Assembly (NCBI RefSeq): GCF_001612945.1
Contig: NZ_BDBK01000001.1
Coordinates: 1,054,001-1,118,000 of the forward strand
Length of the DNA: 64,000 nucleotides
Source: Nocardia inohanensis NBRC 100128
GTDB taxonomy: Bacteria > Actinomycetota > Actinomycetes > Mycobacteriales > Mycobacteriaceae
Direction: 5' to 3'
Under the pieces are notes generated by a model. That model ran no database searches, was not told the origin of the DNA, and saw only the letters and a program-made list of their open reading frames with translations. How positions within the stretch are numbered: the first letter of the stretch is position 1; every line of letters begins with the position of its first letter. Of the stretch, positions 43,600 to 52,159 are shown piece after piece. The position numbers and the translations under genes were made by a program.

Positions 43600-44349
43600 A
43601 TGGCACGTTTCACCGGACGGGCGGCGATCGTCACCGGCGCCGCGCAGGGCATCGGCGCCGTCTACGCCAAGGCGCTGGCGGCCGAAGGCGCGAAAGTCGT
43701 TGTCGCCGACCTGAATACCGATCGCGGCGAGGAAGTCGCCAAGGAGATCGTGGCCGACGGTGGTACCGCTGCCTTCCGGCGCGTCGACGTCGCGGATCCG
43801 GATTCCGCCGCGGCGCTGGCCGAGTTCACCGTGGCCGAATTCGGTGCGATCAACCACCTGGTCAACAATGCCGCCATCTACGGCGATATGAAGCTCGACC
43901 TGCTGCTGACCGTGCCGTGGGATTACTACAAGAAGTTCATGGGGGTGAACCTCGACGGCGCGCTCAATGTCACCCGTGCGGTGTGGCAGCCGATGGTCGC
44001 GGCCGGCGGCGGGTCGATCGTCAACCAATCCTCCACCGCCGCATGGGTTTACTCCGGCTTCTACGGTCTGGCCAAGGTCGGCATCAACGGCCTGACCCAG
44101 CAGCTGGCCACCGAATTGGGCGGATCGAAGATCCGGGTCAACGCGATCGCGCCCGGCCCGATCGACACCGAGGCCACCCTGACGGTCACGCCCGGCAGCA
44201 TTGTCAAGGACATGGTTTCGCGTATCCCGATCAAGCGCATGGGCACCCCCGAGGATCTGGTCGGCGCCTGCCTGTACCTGCTCTCCGACGAGGCGGCCTG
44301 GGTGACCGGGCAGATCCTCAATGTCGACGGCGGACAGATCATCCGGTGA
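43600..44349 (+). CDS. SDR family oxidoreductase (Rv0769-like)
   Basis: A 249-residue classical SDR. TGAAQGIGAVYAKAL binds the cofactor, with DLNTD after strand 2 (Asp suggests NAD preference). NNAAIYGD follows, and the catalytic residues are Ser in NQSSTAAWVY and Tyr-x3-Lys in FYGLAKVG. A C-terminal WVTGQILNVDGG block closes the fold. It lies 37 bp after the aldehyde dehydrogenase and joins the next gene through TGATG. A role in hydroxyl/keto interconversion of the locus substrate is likely but not proven. Confidence 0.9.
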   Translation: MARFTGRAAIVTGAAQGIGAVYAKALAAEGAKVVVADLNTDRGEEVAKEIVADGGTAAFRRVDVADPDSAAALAEFTVAEFGAINHLVNNAAIYGDMKLDLLLTVPWDYYKKFMGVNLDGALNVTRAVWQPMVAAGGGSIVNQSSTAAWVYSGFYGLAKVGINGLTQQLATELGGSKIRVNAIAPGPIDTEATLTVTPGSIVKDMVSRIPIKRMGTPEDLVGACLYLLSDEAAWVTGQILNVDGGQIIR

Positions 44350-45233
44350 TGGGCGAGCACGCCACACCCGACCCGGTCGGGTTCATCGGTTTGGGCAATA
44401 TGGGCGCGCCGATGGCGCGCCGGCTGCTGGAATGGCCCGGCGGGCTCACCGTCTGCGATCTGCGCCCCGATGCGATGCTGCCCTTCATCGACGCGGGCGC
44501 GCAATCGGTTTCGACGCCGGCCGAGCTGGCTGAACGGGCTCGGGTCCTCTGCGTCACGGTCATCGACGACGCGCAGGTGCGCGACGTGGTGGCCGGACCG
44601 CACGGGGCACTGCGCACGGCGACTCCGGGAACGGTGATCGCTGTGCACTCGACGATCAGCGATCGGACCGCCGAACAACTGGCGGCGCTGTGCGCCGAAC
44701 GCGATGTCGAATTCGTCGATGCGCCGGTCAGTGGCGGCGCGCCCGGTGCCGCGAAGGGCGCGCTGGCGGTCATGGTCGGCGGCAGCGAGCTCGCGGTGCG
44801 CCGCATTCGCGGCCCCTTCGGTTGCTTCTCGAATCTGCTCGTGCACGCCGGCCCGGTCGGTGCCGGAACGCGAATGAAGCTGGCGCGCAACCTACTTCAC
44901 TTCGTCGCCTTCACCGCGGCCACCGAGGCGCAGCGGCTGGCCGAAGCGGCCGGACTCGATATCGGCACGCTCGGCAAGGTGGTGCGGCATACCGATGCCA
45001 TCACCGGCGGGCCGGGAGCGATCATGTTGCGGGACACCACGGCCGCGATCGATCCCGACGACTTCTGGCACCCCATCCTGAGCCATGTCCGCGATCTGGG
45101 CGAGAAGGACCTCGGCCTCGCCTTGGAACTCGGAACCCGGCTCGATATTCCGCTGCCTCTGGCGGCAGCGGCGCTCGCCCGACTCGGCCGTGGGCTGGGC
45201 GTCGCCGCGCGCATCGAACAGGACGCCGGATGA
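44349..45233 (+). CDS. 3-hydroxyisobutyrate-dehydrogenase-like beta-hydroxyacid dehydrogenase (Rv0770-like)
   Basis: A 294-residue two-domain dehydrogenase. The cofactor motif is VGFIGLGNMGAPMARRLL, the substrate-binding DAPVSGGAPGAAKGALAVMVGG is present, and the catalytic Lys lies in GTRMKLARNLL (usual GxxxKxxxN pattern). It overlaps both neighbours by 1-4 bp. Family members oxidise beta-hydroxy acids using NAD. Here it may act on a side-chain fragment or carboxylated intermediate. Confidence 0.88.
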   Translation: MGEHATPDPVGFIGLGNMGAPMARRLLEWPGGLTVCDLRPDAMLPFIDAGAQSVSTPAELAERARVLCVTVIDDAQVRDVVAGPHGALRTATPGTVIAVHSTISDRTAEQLAALCAERDVEFVDAPVSGGAPGAAKGALAVMVGGSELAVRRIRGPFGCFSNLLVHAGPVGAGTRMKLARNLLHFVAFTAATEAQRLAEAAGLDIGTLGKVVRHTDAITGGPGAIMLRDTTAAIDPDDFWHPILSHVRDLGEKDLGLALELGTRLDIPLPLAAAALARLGRGLGVAARIEQDAG

Positions 45234-46105
45234 CCGATTCGATATTGTCCGGCCGCGCCGCGGTGGTCGTCGGGGGCGGCAGCGGGGTCGGGCGGGCGGT
45301 CGCGGAGCTGCTCGGCCGCCACGGTGCCGGGGTCGTGGTCAACTCGCGCACCGGAGCGTCGGTCGATGCGGTGGTGGCGGAGATCGTGCGGGCCGGCGGC
45401 GATGCGGTCGGGATCGCCGGGTCCGCGGCGGATGAGACGACGGCCGCGCACCTCGTCTCCGCGTGCGTCGACACCTATGGCGCGGTGGATGTGCTGGTCA
45501 ATTGCGCGGGCATCGCGGAACCGGCGCGGTCCTCGATTCTCGATGTGAGCGTTGCGGATTGGCGCGCGCAGCTGGACTCGCATCTGACCACGACCTTCAA
45601 TACCTGCCGCGCGGCGGCGCCGTTGATGGCCGCGGCGCAGCGCGGTTCGATCATCAACACCGGTTCCTTCGCCTATCTCGGCGACTACGGGGGAACCGGC
45701 TATCCGGCGGGCAAGGGCGCGGTGACGAGCCTGAGTCTGGCCATGGCCGCGGAGTTGAAAGCGTATGGCGTGCGCGTCAATACGATCTGCCCGGGCGCGA
45801 GGACCCGGTTGTCGACGGGGCCGGATTTCGAGGCGCACATTCGCTCACTGGGTGAGCGCGGACTGCTCGACGAGATGACCGTGGCCGCTTCGCTGGACGC
45901 GCCACCACCGGAGTACGCCGCTGCCTTGTATCTGTACCTGGCCGGCGATGCCGCGAGCGCCGTCACCGGCGAGGTCTTCATCGCAGCGGGCGGCTTCCTG
46001 GGCCGCTTTCCCCGTCCGACGCCTGCGGTGCTCGGATACCGAGATCATCAGCGGTCCGACCCGTGGTCGATCTCCGAGCTGGCAAAGCTGTTCGAATCGC
46101 ACTGA
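45230..46105 (+). CDS. SDR family oxidoreductase
   Basis: A 291-residue SDR with VVVGGGSGVGRAVAELLGRHG (variant Rossmann, GGGSGVG), NSRTG, VNCAGIAEPA, the catalytic Ser in NTGSFAYLGDYGGTG and Tyr/Lys in YPAGKGAVTSL. It is ~40 residues longer at the C terminus than simple FabG enzymes, with a Pro-rich tail ending WSISELAKLFESH, reminiscent of the SDR partner domains of peroxisomal multifunctional enzyme 2 / 17-beta-HSD4. It overlaps the HIBDH-like gene by 4 bp. Last gene before the mce promoter. Confidence 0.87.
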   Translation: MTDSILSGRAAVVVGGGSGVGRAVAELLGRHGAGVVVNSRTGASVDAVVAEIVRAGGDAVGIAGSAADETTAAHLVSACVDTYGAVDVLVNCAGIAEPARSSILDVSVADWRAQLDSHLTTTFNTCRAAAPLMAAAQRGSIINTGSFAYLGDYGGTGYPAGKGAVTSLSLAMAAELKAYGVRVNTICPGARTRLSTGPDFEAHIRSLGERGLLDEMTVAASLDAPPPEYAAALYLYLAGDAASAVTGEVFIAAGGFLGRFPRPTPAVLGYRDHQRSDPWSISELAKLFESH

Positions 46106-46123
46106 GCGGCAGTCGTTTTCCAA

Positions 46124-46200
46124 CGAACACATGTTCGGACTCAAATCTGTTCACATTTCCGGAATGATGTCTGGAATGTGGTCTAGGTCATATGGTAGCG
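46124..46200 (+). promoter_or_regulatory. Promoter/operator region of the mce operon
   Basis: A CGAACA-N2-TGTTCG inverted repeat lies at 46124-46137. Further down TTTCCGGA (46155-46163), TCTGGA, GTCTAG and a TATGGT -10 (46191-46196) follow, with the same spacing as at the methyltransferase promoter (32356-32397). The first ATG is 12 nt beyond the -10. Confidence 0.65.
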
Positions 46201-46208
46201 TCACCCGC

Positions 46209-46265
46209 ATGGCGCGCGGAGGCGGTGGGCGCGCGGTCGCGAGAGCGAAATGCACTGTGCGGTAA
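46209..46265 (+). CDS. 18-codon mini-ORF in the mce leader
   Basis: Peptide MARGGGGRAVARAKCTVR, stop TAA at 46263-46265. The ATG is 12 nt from the TATGGT -10, so it would be close to the 5' end. The yrbE start at 46274 follows 8 nt after the stop, with taagga as Shine-Dalgarno. It is similar in position to the mini-ORFs of cyp51 and cyp123 but has no overlap, so the case is weaker. Confidence 0.3.
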   Translation: MARGGGGRAVARAKCTVR

Positions 46266-46273
46266 GGATTTCG

Positions 46274-47128
46274 ATGTCCACGAGAGAACTGGCCCTTCCG
46301 GTGCCGGAGCGGAATACCGCCGGGGCCGTGCTGCGTCGAAATTTCGCCGATACCGTGTTGTCGAGCCTGGCCACACTGGGTCGTGCGCTCCGTATCGGAA
46401 CGCAAGCGATTCGAATCGGTGCGGCAGACGCCTTTCGGCTGCGCTTCCAAGTCAGGGAAACCCTTTCTCAGTCCTGGTTTCTCATTCGCGTCACCGCGCT
46501 GCCGAGCGTATTGATGGCGATTCCGTTCGGGGTCATCGTTTCCGCGCAGGTCGGCAATATCGTGTCGCAACTCGGCGCCGATTCCATGATCGGCGCGGCC
46601 GGTGGACTGGGGGTGATCAAACAGGGCGCCCCGATGGCCACGGCCATGCTGCTCGGCGGTGCGGGAGCCGCCGCGATCGCCGCCGACCTGGGTGCGCGCA
46701 CCGTGCGCGAAGAGGTCGATGCCATGCGGGTCATGGGTGTCGATCCGGTACAGCGGCTGGTGGTGCCGCGGATAGCGGCCATGATGCTGGTGGCGCCGCT
46801 GCTCAATATCCTGATCACGTTCGTGGGCATCGCCTCCGGATTCGCGGTGGCGGTGACCGCGCTGGACGTCACGCCCGGCAGCTACTGGCATTCCTTCGGC
46901 TCGTTCACCACCCCGATCGACGTGTGGGTGTCGGTGGTCAAAGCGACCCTCTTCGGCTTCCTGGTCGTGGTGATCGCCTGTCAGCGCGGGCTGGAAGCCA
47001 AGGGCGGACCGCGCGGGGTCGCGGACGGCGTGAACGCCGCCGTCGTGATGTCGGTCGCGGCGGTCGTCGTCCTCAATACCGTGATAACGCAGGTGGTTAC
47101 GATGTTCCTGCCGGTGAGGATGGCGTGA
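46274..47128 (+). CDS. yrbEA: YrbE (MlaE-type) permease subunit A of the Mce importer
   Basis: A 284-residue inner-membrane permease. An N-terminal interface helix is followed by about five membrane segments and the conserved loop EVDAMRVMGVDPVQRLVVPRI (MlaE EQ-type loop that docks the ATPase). It forms a heterodimer with YrbEB to drive lipid import through the Mce hexamer. ATG 46274 is preferred. The ATPase (MceG/Mkl) is normally encoded elsewhere, and none is present here. Confidence 0.94.
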   Translation: MSTRELALPVPERNTAGAVLRRNFADTVLSSLATLGRALRIGTQAIRIGAADAFRLRFQVRETLSQSWFLIRVTALPSVLMAIPFGVIVSAQVGNIVSQLGADSMIGAAGGLGVIKQGAPMATAMLLGGAGAAAIAADLGARTVREEVDAMRVMGVDPVQRLVVPRIAAMMLVAPLLNILITFVGIASGFAVAVTALDVTPGSYWHSFGSFTTPIDVWVSVVKATLFGFLVVVIACQRGLEAKGGPRGVADGVNAAVVMSVAAVVVLNTVITQVVTMFLPVRMA

Positions 47129-47988
47129 TGGCCGCGCCGTACCGCCCGCCCGGACTGCGCTGGGCGCGCCGATTCCCCGCTCTGCTCACGCCCGTCCGGC
47201 CGATCGAGTCGATCGGCTTCGTGATCGGATTCTGCTGGCAGGTGCTGTCTTCGGTCGGGTACACGCTCGTGCACTACCGCCGCCAGACCATCGCCGTCAT
47301 CACCGATATGACCTGGGGTCGCGGATCGGTGATCGTCGGCGGGGGAGTGGTGCCGCTGATGTTGCTGATGGGCGCGGCGATGGGCGCCTCGATCGGCATC
47401 GAGGCGTACAGCGCCTTGAACCTGCTGTCGCTGGGTCAGCTCAGCGGCCTCATCTCCGCGTTCGGCGTCACCCGCGAACTAGCGCCGATCGCGGCCGGTG
47501 TCGGCTTCGCGGCGCAGGCCGGCTGCCGGATGACGGCCGAGATCGGCTCCATGCGCATTTCCGAGGAAATCGATGCCCTCGAGTCGCTCGGAATCCGTTC
47601 CGTCCCGTTCGTGGTGACCACCCGCGTGATCGCCGGAATCATCGCGGTCGCACCGGCATTCGTCGTCGCATTGATTCTCAGCTATTACTCGTGCGAGGTA
47701 ATCGTGACCGTGGTCCACGGCACGCCGTCGGGCACCTATAAGCACTACTTCGATCAGTTCGTCGTCCCCTGGGATGTGGTAGCCGCGACGATAAAAGTCG
47801 TCTTGTTCGCGGTCGCGGTCGTGCTGATCCATTGTTATCAAGGCTTTTTCGCGACGGGCGGCCCGGAGGGCGTCGGTATCGGATCCGGGCGTGCCATTCG
47901 GGCGAGTCTGGTATCGATCATCGCGCTCGATATGGTCGCGACAATTCTGCTGTGGGGATTCCGATCTCCCATCGCGTTCACGGGGTGA
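47128..47988 (+). CDS. yrbEB: YrbE (MlaE-type) permease subunit B of the Mce importer
   Basis: A 286-residue permease. It contains GLISAFGVTRELAPIAAGVGFAAQAGCRMTAEIGSMRISEEIDALESLGI, the canonical MlaE core with the E-E-I-D-A-L-E ATPase-contact loop. Five to six membrane segments are visible. It starts in a TGATG overlap with YrbEA and is followed 4 bp later by MceA, the standard order of actinobacterial mce operons. Confidence 0.95.
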   Translation: MAAPYRPPGLRWARRFPALLTPVRPIESIGFVIGFCWQVLSSVGYTLVHYRRQTIAVITDMTWGRGSVIVGGGVVPLMLLMGAAMGASIGIEAYSALNLLSLGQLSGLISAFGVTRELAPIAAGVGFAAQAGCRMTAEIGSMRISEEIDALESLGIRSVPFVVTTRVIAGIIAVAPAFVVALILSYYSCEVIVTVVHGTPSGTYKHYFDQFVVPWDVVAATIKVVLFAVAVVLIHCYQGFFATGGPEGVGIGSGRAIRASLVSIIALDMVATILLWGFRSPIAFTG

Positions 47989-47992
47989 GGGA

Positions 47993-49054
47993 ATGCCCGA
48001 ATACGCACTGTCCGGCACGGAAGTCGGACCGCGTCGAGCCCGGATACTCGGCGCGTGCGCACTCGCCGTGGTCACCCTGTTCACCCTCGGTGCGCGGATA
48101 CTGCCGGATTCCGCTCCCGCCGACCGGATCACCGTCGTCCTGCTCGTCGGTCAGGTCGGCGAAGGCGTGGGCGCGGGAACCGATGTGCGGCTCGACGGTG
48201 TCCGGGTCGGTGCGGTGCGCGGTATCGACTTCGCCGGGCAGGGCCGTCGCAAGCTCGAACTGAGCCTGCTCCGCAGCCAATTGTTCGGGCTGTCCGACAG
48301 CCTGGCCGTCGACTTCGCACCCGCCAATCTTTTCGGGGTGAGCGCGATCGAATTGCACACCGGCACAGGCGGTGCGGCATTGTCCGACGGCTCCGTCGTC
48401 GACCTCACCGGAGCCGGCGCCGACCGGTTACGTGACGCGACGCTGGCGGCACTGCTGAATTCGACCGGCGAGCTCACCCGGGGGGTACTGACCCCGCAAC
48501 TGGCACAACTGCTGAGCAAGTTCGCCCGCGACCTGGACGCCTTCACGCCGCTGCTACAGGCGATCGGGACCACCGCACGGTCCTACGCCGACACCCGGGA
48601 GCTTCCGCCGTCGGTCCTGTTCGAGCGATCGGGTGCGGCGCTGGCGGGCGTCGCACCGATGCTCACCGGCAGTCTGACCCTGCTCTACGCCAGCTACAAC
48701 AACGGCTACCTGCGCGATGAGGAGCACATCGCGAAGTTCGCGCAATTGTGGCCGGGGGTGCAGAACGAACTGCTGCCGGTGGTGACGCAATTGTTCGGAA
48801 CCGCGGAACCGTACTTCTCCGGACTGCTGCCGATCGTCACCGTGGTGCTCGACCGGGTGACCGGATCGGTGAGCGATCCGGTCCGTTCGGCCGGCGAATT
48901 GCGTGAACTGCTCAGGCGACTCGATGCCGCGTTCCGTGCCGGTCCCGACGGACCGGTGCTGCGCACCCAGGTCGAACTCGACCCGGTGCCCGGGCTGTCG
49001 GCACCGCTCGCGGCCGGGCTCGGCGGGCTGCCGACCGCGGGAGGAGACCGATGA
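47993..49054 (+). CDS. mceA: Mce family protein, A position
   Basis: A 353-residue envelope protein. One N-terminal membrane helix (ILGACALAVVTLFTLGARILP, residues ~17-38) precedes the MCE domain (ITVVLLVGQVGEGVGAGTDVRLDGVRVGAVRGIDF). A long helical region (LRDATLAALLNSTGELTRGVL onward) builds the needle-like tunnel. ATG 47993 follows GGTGAGGGA. It lacks the extended C-terminal region of many Mce1A-type proteins. It forms a heterohexamer with MceB-F. Confidence 0.93.
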   Translation: MPEYALSGTEVGPRRARILGACALAVVTLFTLGARILPDSAPADRITVVLLVGQVGEGVGAGTDVRLDGVRVGAVRGIDFAGQGRRKLELSLLRSQLFGLSDSLAVDFAPANLFGVSAIELHTGTGGAALSDGSVVDLTGAGADRLRDATLAALLNSTGELTRGVLTPQLAQLLSKFARDLDAFTPLLQAIGTTARSYADTRELPPSVLFERSGAALAGVAPMLTGSLTLLYASYNNGYLRDEEHIAKFAQLWPGVQNELLPVVTQLFGTAEPYFSGLLPIVTVVLDRVTGSVSDPVRSAGELRELLRRLDAAFRAGPDGPVLRTQVELDPVPGLSAPLAAGLGGLPTAGGDR

Positions 49055-50055
49055 CGACACGCGCACTGCTGCTGCGGGTCTGCCTGGCGGTGCTGGCCAT
49101 GTCGGTGGTCCTGATCGGCGTGTTCCGGGTGATAGAGCGCCCGGTCGCCGGTGGAACCGACACCTACACAGCGATGTTCACCGATGCGAACGGCTTGCGT
49201 CCCGGTGACGACGTGCGCATGTACGGCGTCCAGGTCGGGAAGGTCGGCGCGGTCGATCTCGACGGCACGCTGGCCCGCGTACGGTTCACGGTTCTCACCT
49301 CCCGCCCGCTGTTCACCGATACCAAAGTCGCGGTGCGCTACCAGAACCTCACCGGTTTCCGGTACCTGGAAGTCCGCCAGCCCGACCAGCCCGGAGCGCG
49401 GCGCGCCCCCGGCATGAATTTCGGTGTGGAGCAGACGATTTCGGCCTTCGACATCACGACGCTGTTCAACGGTTTGCAGCCGGTGCTGCGGGCCTTGTCG
49501 CCGGCGGATCTGAATCAGTTCACCACCGGCCTGCTCGCGGTCGTCGAGGGTGACGGCACCGGTCTCGGCCCGGCGCTGGGCGCGATCGAGAAGTTGAGCC
49601 GCTATGCCTCCGATCGGCAGACGGTGCTCTCGACCCTGGTGAGCAACCTGTCGCGGATCGCCGAGCACCTCGGCGGCGACTCGGGGGAGGCGATGAAGCT
49701 GCTGGTCAGCCTGACCGATCTGTTCGTGGTCATCACCGACAAGCTGCCCGGGCTGATCGACTTCTCCAACGATATTCCGCCGCTACTGCGGCCACTGCGC
49801 AGCCTGCTGACCGTGCTCGGGCTGACCGGCAAGCAGGACAGCGATCTGGACGCACTGCTGAAGCAGGCTTTTCCGCAGCCGGCCGAGGCGGTCGCGGTGT
49901 TCGGCCGGCTGCCCGGTCTCATCCAGGCGGTCGCCGCCGCGGTTCCGCAGAGCGGAGCCGGTGCGCGAGCCGGTTGTTCGCACGGCGCCGCGACCGCGCC
50001 TGAACCCATTCGAATCCTGATCGCCGGACAAAGGATCGTCCTGTGCAATTCCTGA
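49051..50055 (+). CDS. mceB: Mce family protein, B position
   Basis: A 334-residue Mce subunit. The membrane anchor is LLLRVCLAVLAMSVVLIGVF (residues ~6-25) and the MCE domain has YTAMFTDANGLRPGDDVRMYGVQVGKV and VAVRYQNLTGFRYLEVRQ. The helical tail carries FSNDIPPLLRPLRSLLTVLGLTG, and the C-terminal end has two Cys (GCSHGAATA, VLCNS), as is common in MceB proteins. It overlaps mceA by 4 bp and runs 13 bp past the apparent mceC start. Confidence 0.93.
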   Translation: MTTRALLLRVCLAVLAMSVVLIGVFRVIERPVAGGTDTYTAMFTDANGLRPGDDVRMYGVQVGKVGAVDLDGTLARVRFTVLTSRPLFTDTKVAVRYQNLTGFRYLEVRQPDQPGARRAPGMNFGVEQTISAFDITTLFNGLQPVLRALSPADLNQFTTGLLAVVEGDGTGLGPALGAIEKLSRYASDRQTVLSTLVSNLSRIAEHLGGDSGEAMKLLVSLTDLFVVITDKLPGLIDFSNDIPPLLRPLRSLLTVLGLTGKQDSDLDALLKQAFPQPAEAVAVFGRLPGLIQAVAAAVPQSGAGARAGCSHGAATAPEPIRILIAGQRIVLCNS

Positions 50056-50108
50056 AATCCCGGCTGCGCCGCACCGGATCCGGACCCCGCAACACCGATC
50101 TCGTCTGA
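50043..50108 (+). other. Detached N-terminal segment of mceC (ends in in-frame TGA)
   Basis: From GTG 50043 the frame reads VQFLKSRLRRTGSGPRNTDLV and then TGA (50106-50108), continuing in the same frame as GIGGLGVVIVLVV of mceC. The segment looks like the basic cytoplasmic start of an Mce protein, so the TGA interrupts what was one gene. A CGA or TGG codon would need one base change. Confidence 0.65.
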
Positions 50109-50123
50109 GGGATCGGCGGACTG

Positions 50124-51056
50124 GGCGTGGTGATCGTGCTGGTGGTCGCGATCGGCGTGGTCTACGTGACCGGCACGACGCCGGCACGAACCTATCGAGC
50201 GGAGATGACGCAGGCCGGAGCGATCCGGGCCGGTGACGACGTCCGGGTCGCCGGGATCCCGGTCGGCAAGGTCACCTCGCTGACCCTGCTCGCCGATCGC
50301 GTGCGCATGGAATTCACCACCGAGGCAGCTGTTTTCGTCGGCGACCAGACCGTGCTCGACATCCGCATGCTCACCGTGGTCGGCGGCTACTACGTCGCGC
50401 TGCGACCGGCCGGCGCCGCCGCGCTCGGCTCGGGCGTGATCCCGAAGGAACGGGTGATGCTGCCCTACAACCTCACCCAGGCGTTCCAGGATGCCGCGCA
50501 ACCGGTGCGCGAGATCGACGGAAATACGCTGCGCCAGAACCTCGCCGTACTGGCGGCCTCGATCGACAAGAGCCCGGAGGCGATCCGGGCGACAGTGCGG
50601 GCGGCCTCGGATCTGGTGGCCCTGCTGGAGAAACAGAATGCGGACATCTCGCGCTCGCTCTCCTTCGCCGACGAGTACCTCACCGCGCTGCGCCGTAATG
50701 CCGACGTGCTCGCCACGCTGGTGACCAGGCTCGGCACCCTGTCGAACCTGATCCGCAACAACAAGACCCAGGTCGCCGCGGCGCTCAACGATCTGGCGGT
50801 GGTGCTCCAGGATCTCGCGCCCCTGGGCACCGCCTGGGACAACGGATTGAAGGAGCGGGCCCAGCCGCTCGCCGACGCGATTCCGCAACTCTCCCAGCTC
50901 GATTCCCGCCTCGGCGAATTGCTCGACGCGGTGCGGGCGCTGGAAACCGAGCTGCTGCCGCTGTTGCCCGCCGGCGGCGGGATCACCGTCGATCAATCGG
51001 CCGCCACCGTCTCCGTGCCTTCGATCTGCGTGCCGGTACCCGAAGGAGGGTGTTGA
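50124..51056 (+). CDS. mceC: Mce family protein, C position, N terminus interrupted by a stop codon
   Basis: After the in-frame TGA at 50106 the protein can begin at GTG 50124 or GTG 50127 (310 aa or so). It still keeps a hydrophobic anchor (VVIVLVVAIGVVYVTGT), the MCE domain (TYRAEMTQAGAIRAGDDVRVAGIPVGKVTSL, LDIRMLTVVGGYYVALRPAG), the helical tunnel segment and an ending with VPSICVPVPEGGC. Only ~22 basic residues before the helix are lost. GAGGGA at 50107-50112 could support re-initiation. The rest of the operon is intact, so partial function is possible. Confidence 0.8.
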   Translation, partial: GVVIVLVVAIGVVYVTGTTPARTYRAEMTQAGAIRAGDDVRVAGIPVGKVTSLTLLADRVRMEFTTEAAVFVGDQTVLDIRMLTVVGGYYVALRPAGAAALGSGVIPKERVMLPYNLTQAFQDAAQPVREIDGNTLRQNLAVLAASIDKSPEAIRATVRAASDLVALLEKQNADISRSLSFADEYLTALRRNADVLATLVTRLGTLSNLIRNNKTQVAAALNDLAVVLQDLAPLGTAWDNGLKERAQPLADAIPQLSQLDSRLGELLDAVRALETELLPLLPAGGGITVDQSAATVSVPSICVPVPEGGC

Positions 51057-52159
51057 TGCTCGGGAGAATCCTGGGATCGCGCGCCGTGATGTCGGCGGCG
51101 GTGGTCGTGGTCCTCGTGCTGGCGGGGGTGATCGGTTGGCGAATCGCCGAGCCCGCGCTGCCGACTCGGAGCTTTTGTGCCGAAATGCCGGACACCATCG
51201 GGCTTTTCGCCGGCAGCGCGGTGACCGTGATGGGCGTGCCGGTCGGCGAGGTGACCGACATCCAGCTCGCCGGCACGAAATCGCGGGTGCGGTTCACGGT
51301 GCGCGCCGATCGCAGACTTCCCCTCGACGTCGGCGCGGTCACCCTCAGCGACACCTTGGTCGCGGACCGGAAACTGGCGCTGATCGGCGACGAGCCGACC
51401 GGCCCCGGCTTGGATCCCGGGCAGTGCATCACCAAGACCGTGACCCCGAAAAGCATGTCGGAGACCTTCGATGCGCTGGCTCAACTCACCGATCAGCTCA
51501 ATGCCGCGGGCGATCCCGCACAGCGAAATGCGTTGGGAGCCGGACTGGATGCCCTCGACCGCGCCACCAGCGGATCCGGTGACCAGCTCAACGCCATCAT
51601 CAACCAGCTCGGCCGGGCGCTGGCCGCTCCCGACGCGGCGATCGGCCATCTCGGCCGGCTGCTGGACGCGGTGGCCGAACTGGCCCACCGCGCCCGCAAC
51701 GGCTGGCCCCAGGTACGGGATACGGTCACCGGTCTGCCGCAGACCTTCAACGACATCAATGTCATCGCCTTCCCGCCGATCATCGACCTGGTCGATGCGC
51801 TGGGCAAACTGCTACCCCAGATCAATGACGTGATCATCATGCTCGGTGCGCCGACCCTGCGGACGCTGAACTCGGTGCCGAACCTGTCGAAGCTGCTGAG
51901 CGCTGGCGTCGGCTCGCTCGGTGAGATCCTCGGCATGGCGCCCGTTATCGCCACCGGATTCGCCGACTCCATCGACCCGGTCAGCGGGCTGGTGTCGGTC
52001 GGCTACGCCGCACCGAAACTCGTTCTGGCGCCATCGGATAGCCAGTTGATTTGCGCGGCCGTGGAGTCCCTCACGGGACAGCGGTGCCAGACCTCTGGGA
52101 GCGGAGCGGTCACCGTGCCCGCGCTGCCCTACCTGCTCGCGGCGGCGAGTGCGCGATGA
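51056..52159 (+). CDS. mceD: Mce family protein, D position
   Basis: A 367-residue Mce subunit. Its anchor is RAVMSAAVVVVLVLAGVIGWRI. The MCE domain contains FCAEMPDTIGLFAGSAVTVMGVPVGEVTDI and LSDTLVADRKLALIGD, followed by coiled helices (ETFDALAQLTDQLNAAG) and a C-terminal domain with ICAAVESLTGQRC. ATG 51056 overlaps the mceC stop, and AAGGAGGG lies just before it, the best Shine-Dalgarno site of the operon. Confidence 0.93.
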   Translation: MLGRILGSRAVMSAAVVVVLVLAGVIGWRIAEPALPTRSFCAEMPDTIGLFAGSAVTVMGVPVGEVTDIQLAGTKSRVRFTVRADRRLPLDVGAVTLSDTLVADRKLALIGDEPTGPGLDPGQCITKTVTPKSMSETFDALAQLTDQLNAAGDPAQRNALGAGLDALDRATSGSGDQLNAIINQLGRALAAPDAAIGHLGRLLDAVAELAHRARNGWPQVRDTVTGLPQTFNDINVIAFPPIIDLVDALGKLLPQINDVIIMLGAPTLRTLNSVPNLSKLLSAGVGSLGEILGMAPVIATGFADSIDPVSGLVSVGYAAPKLVLAPSDSQLICAAVESLTGQRCQTSGSGAVTVPALPYLLAAASAR

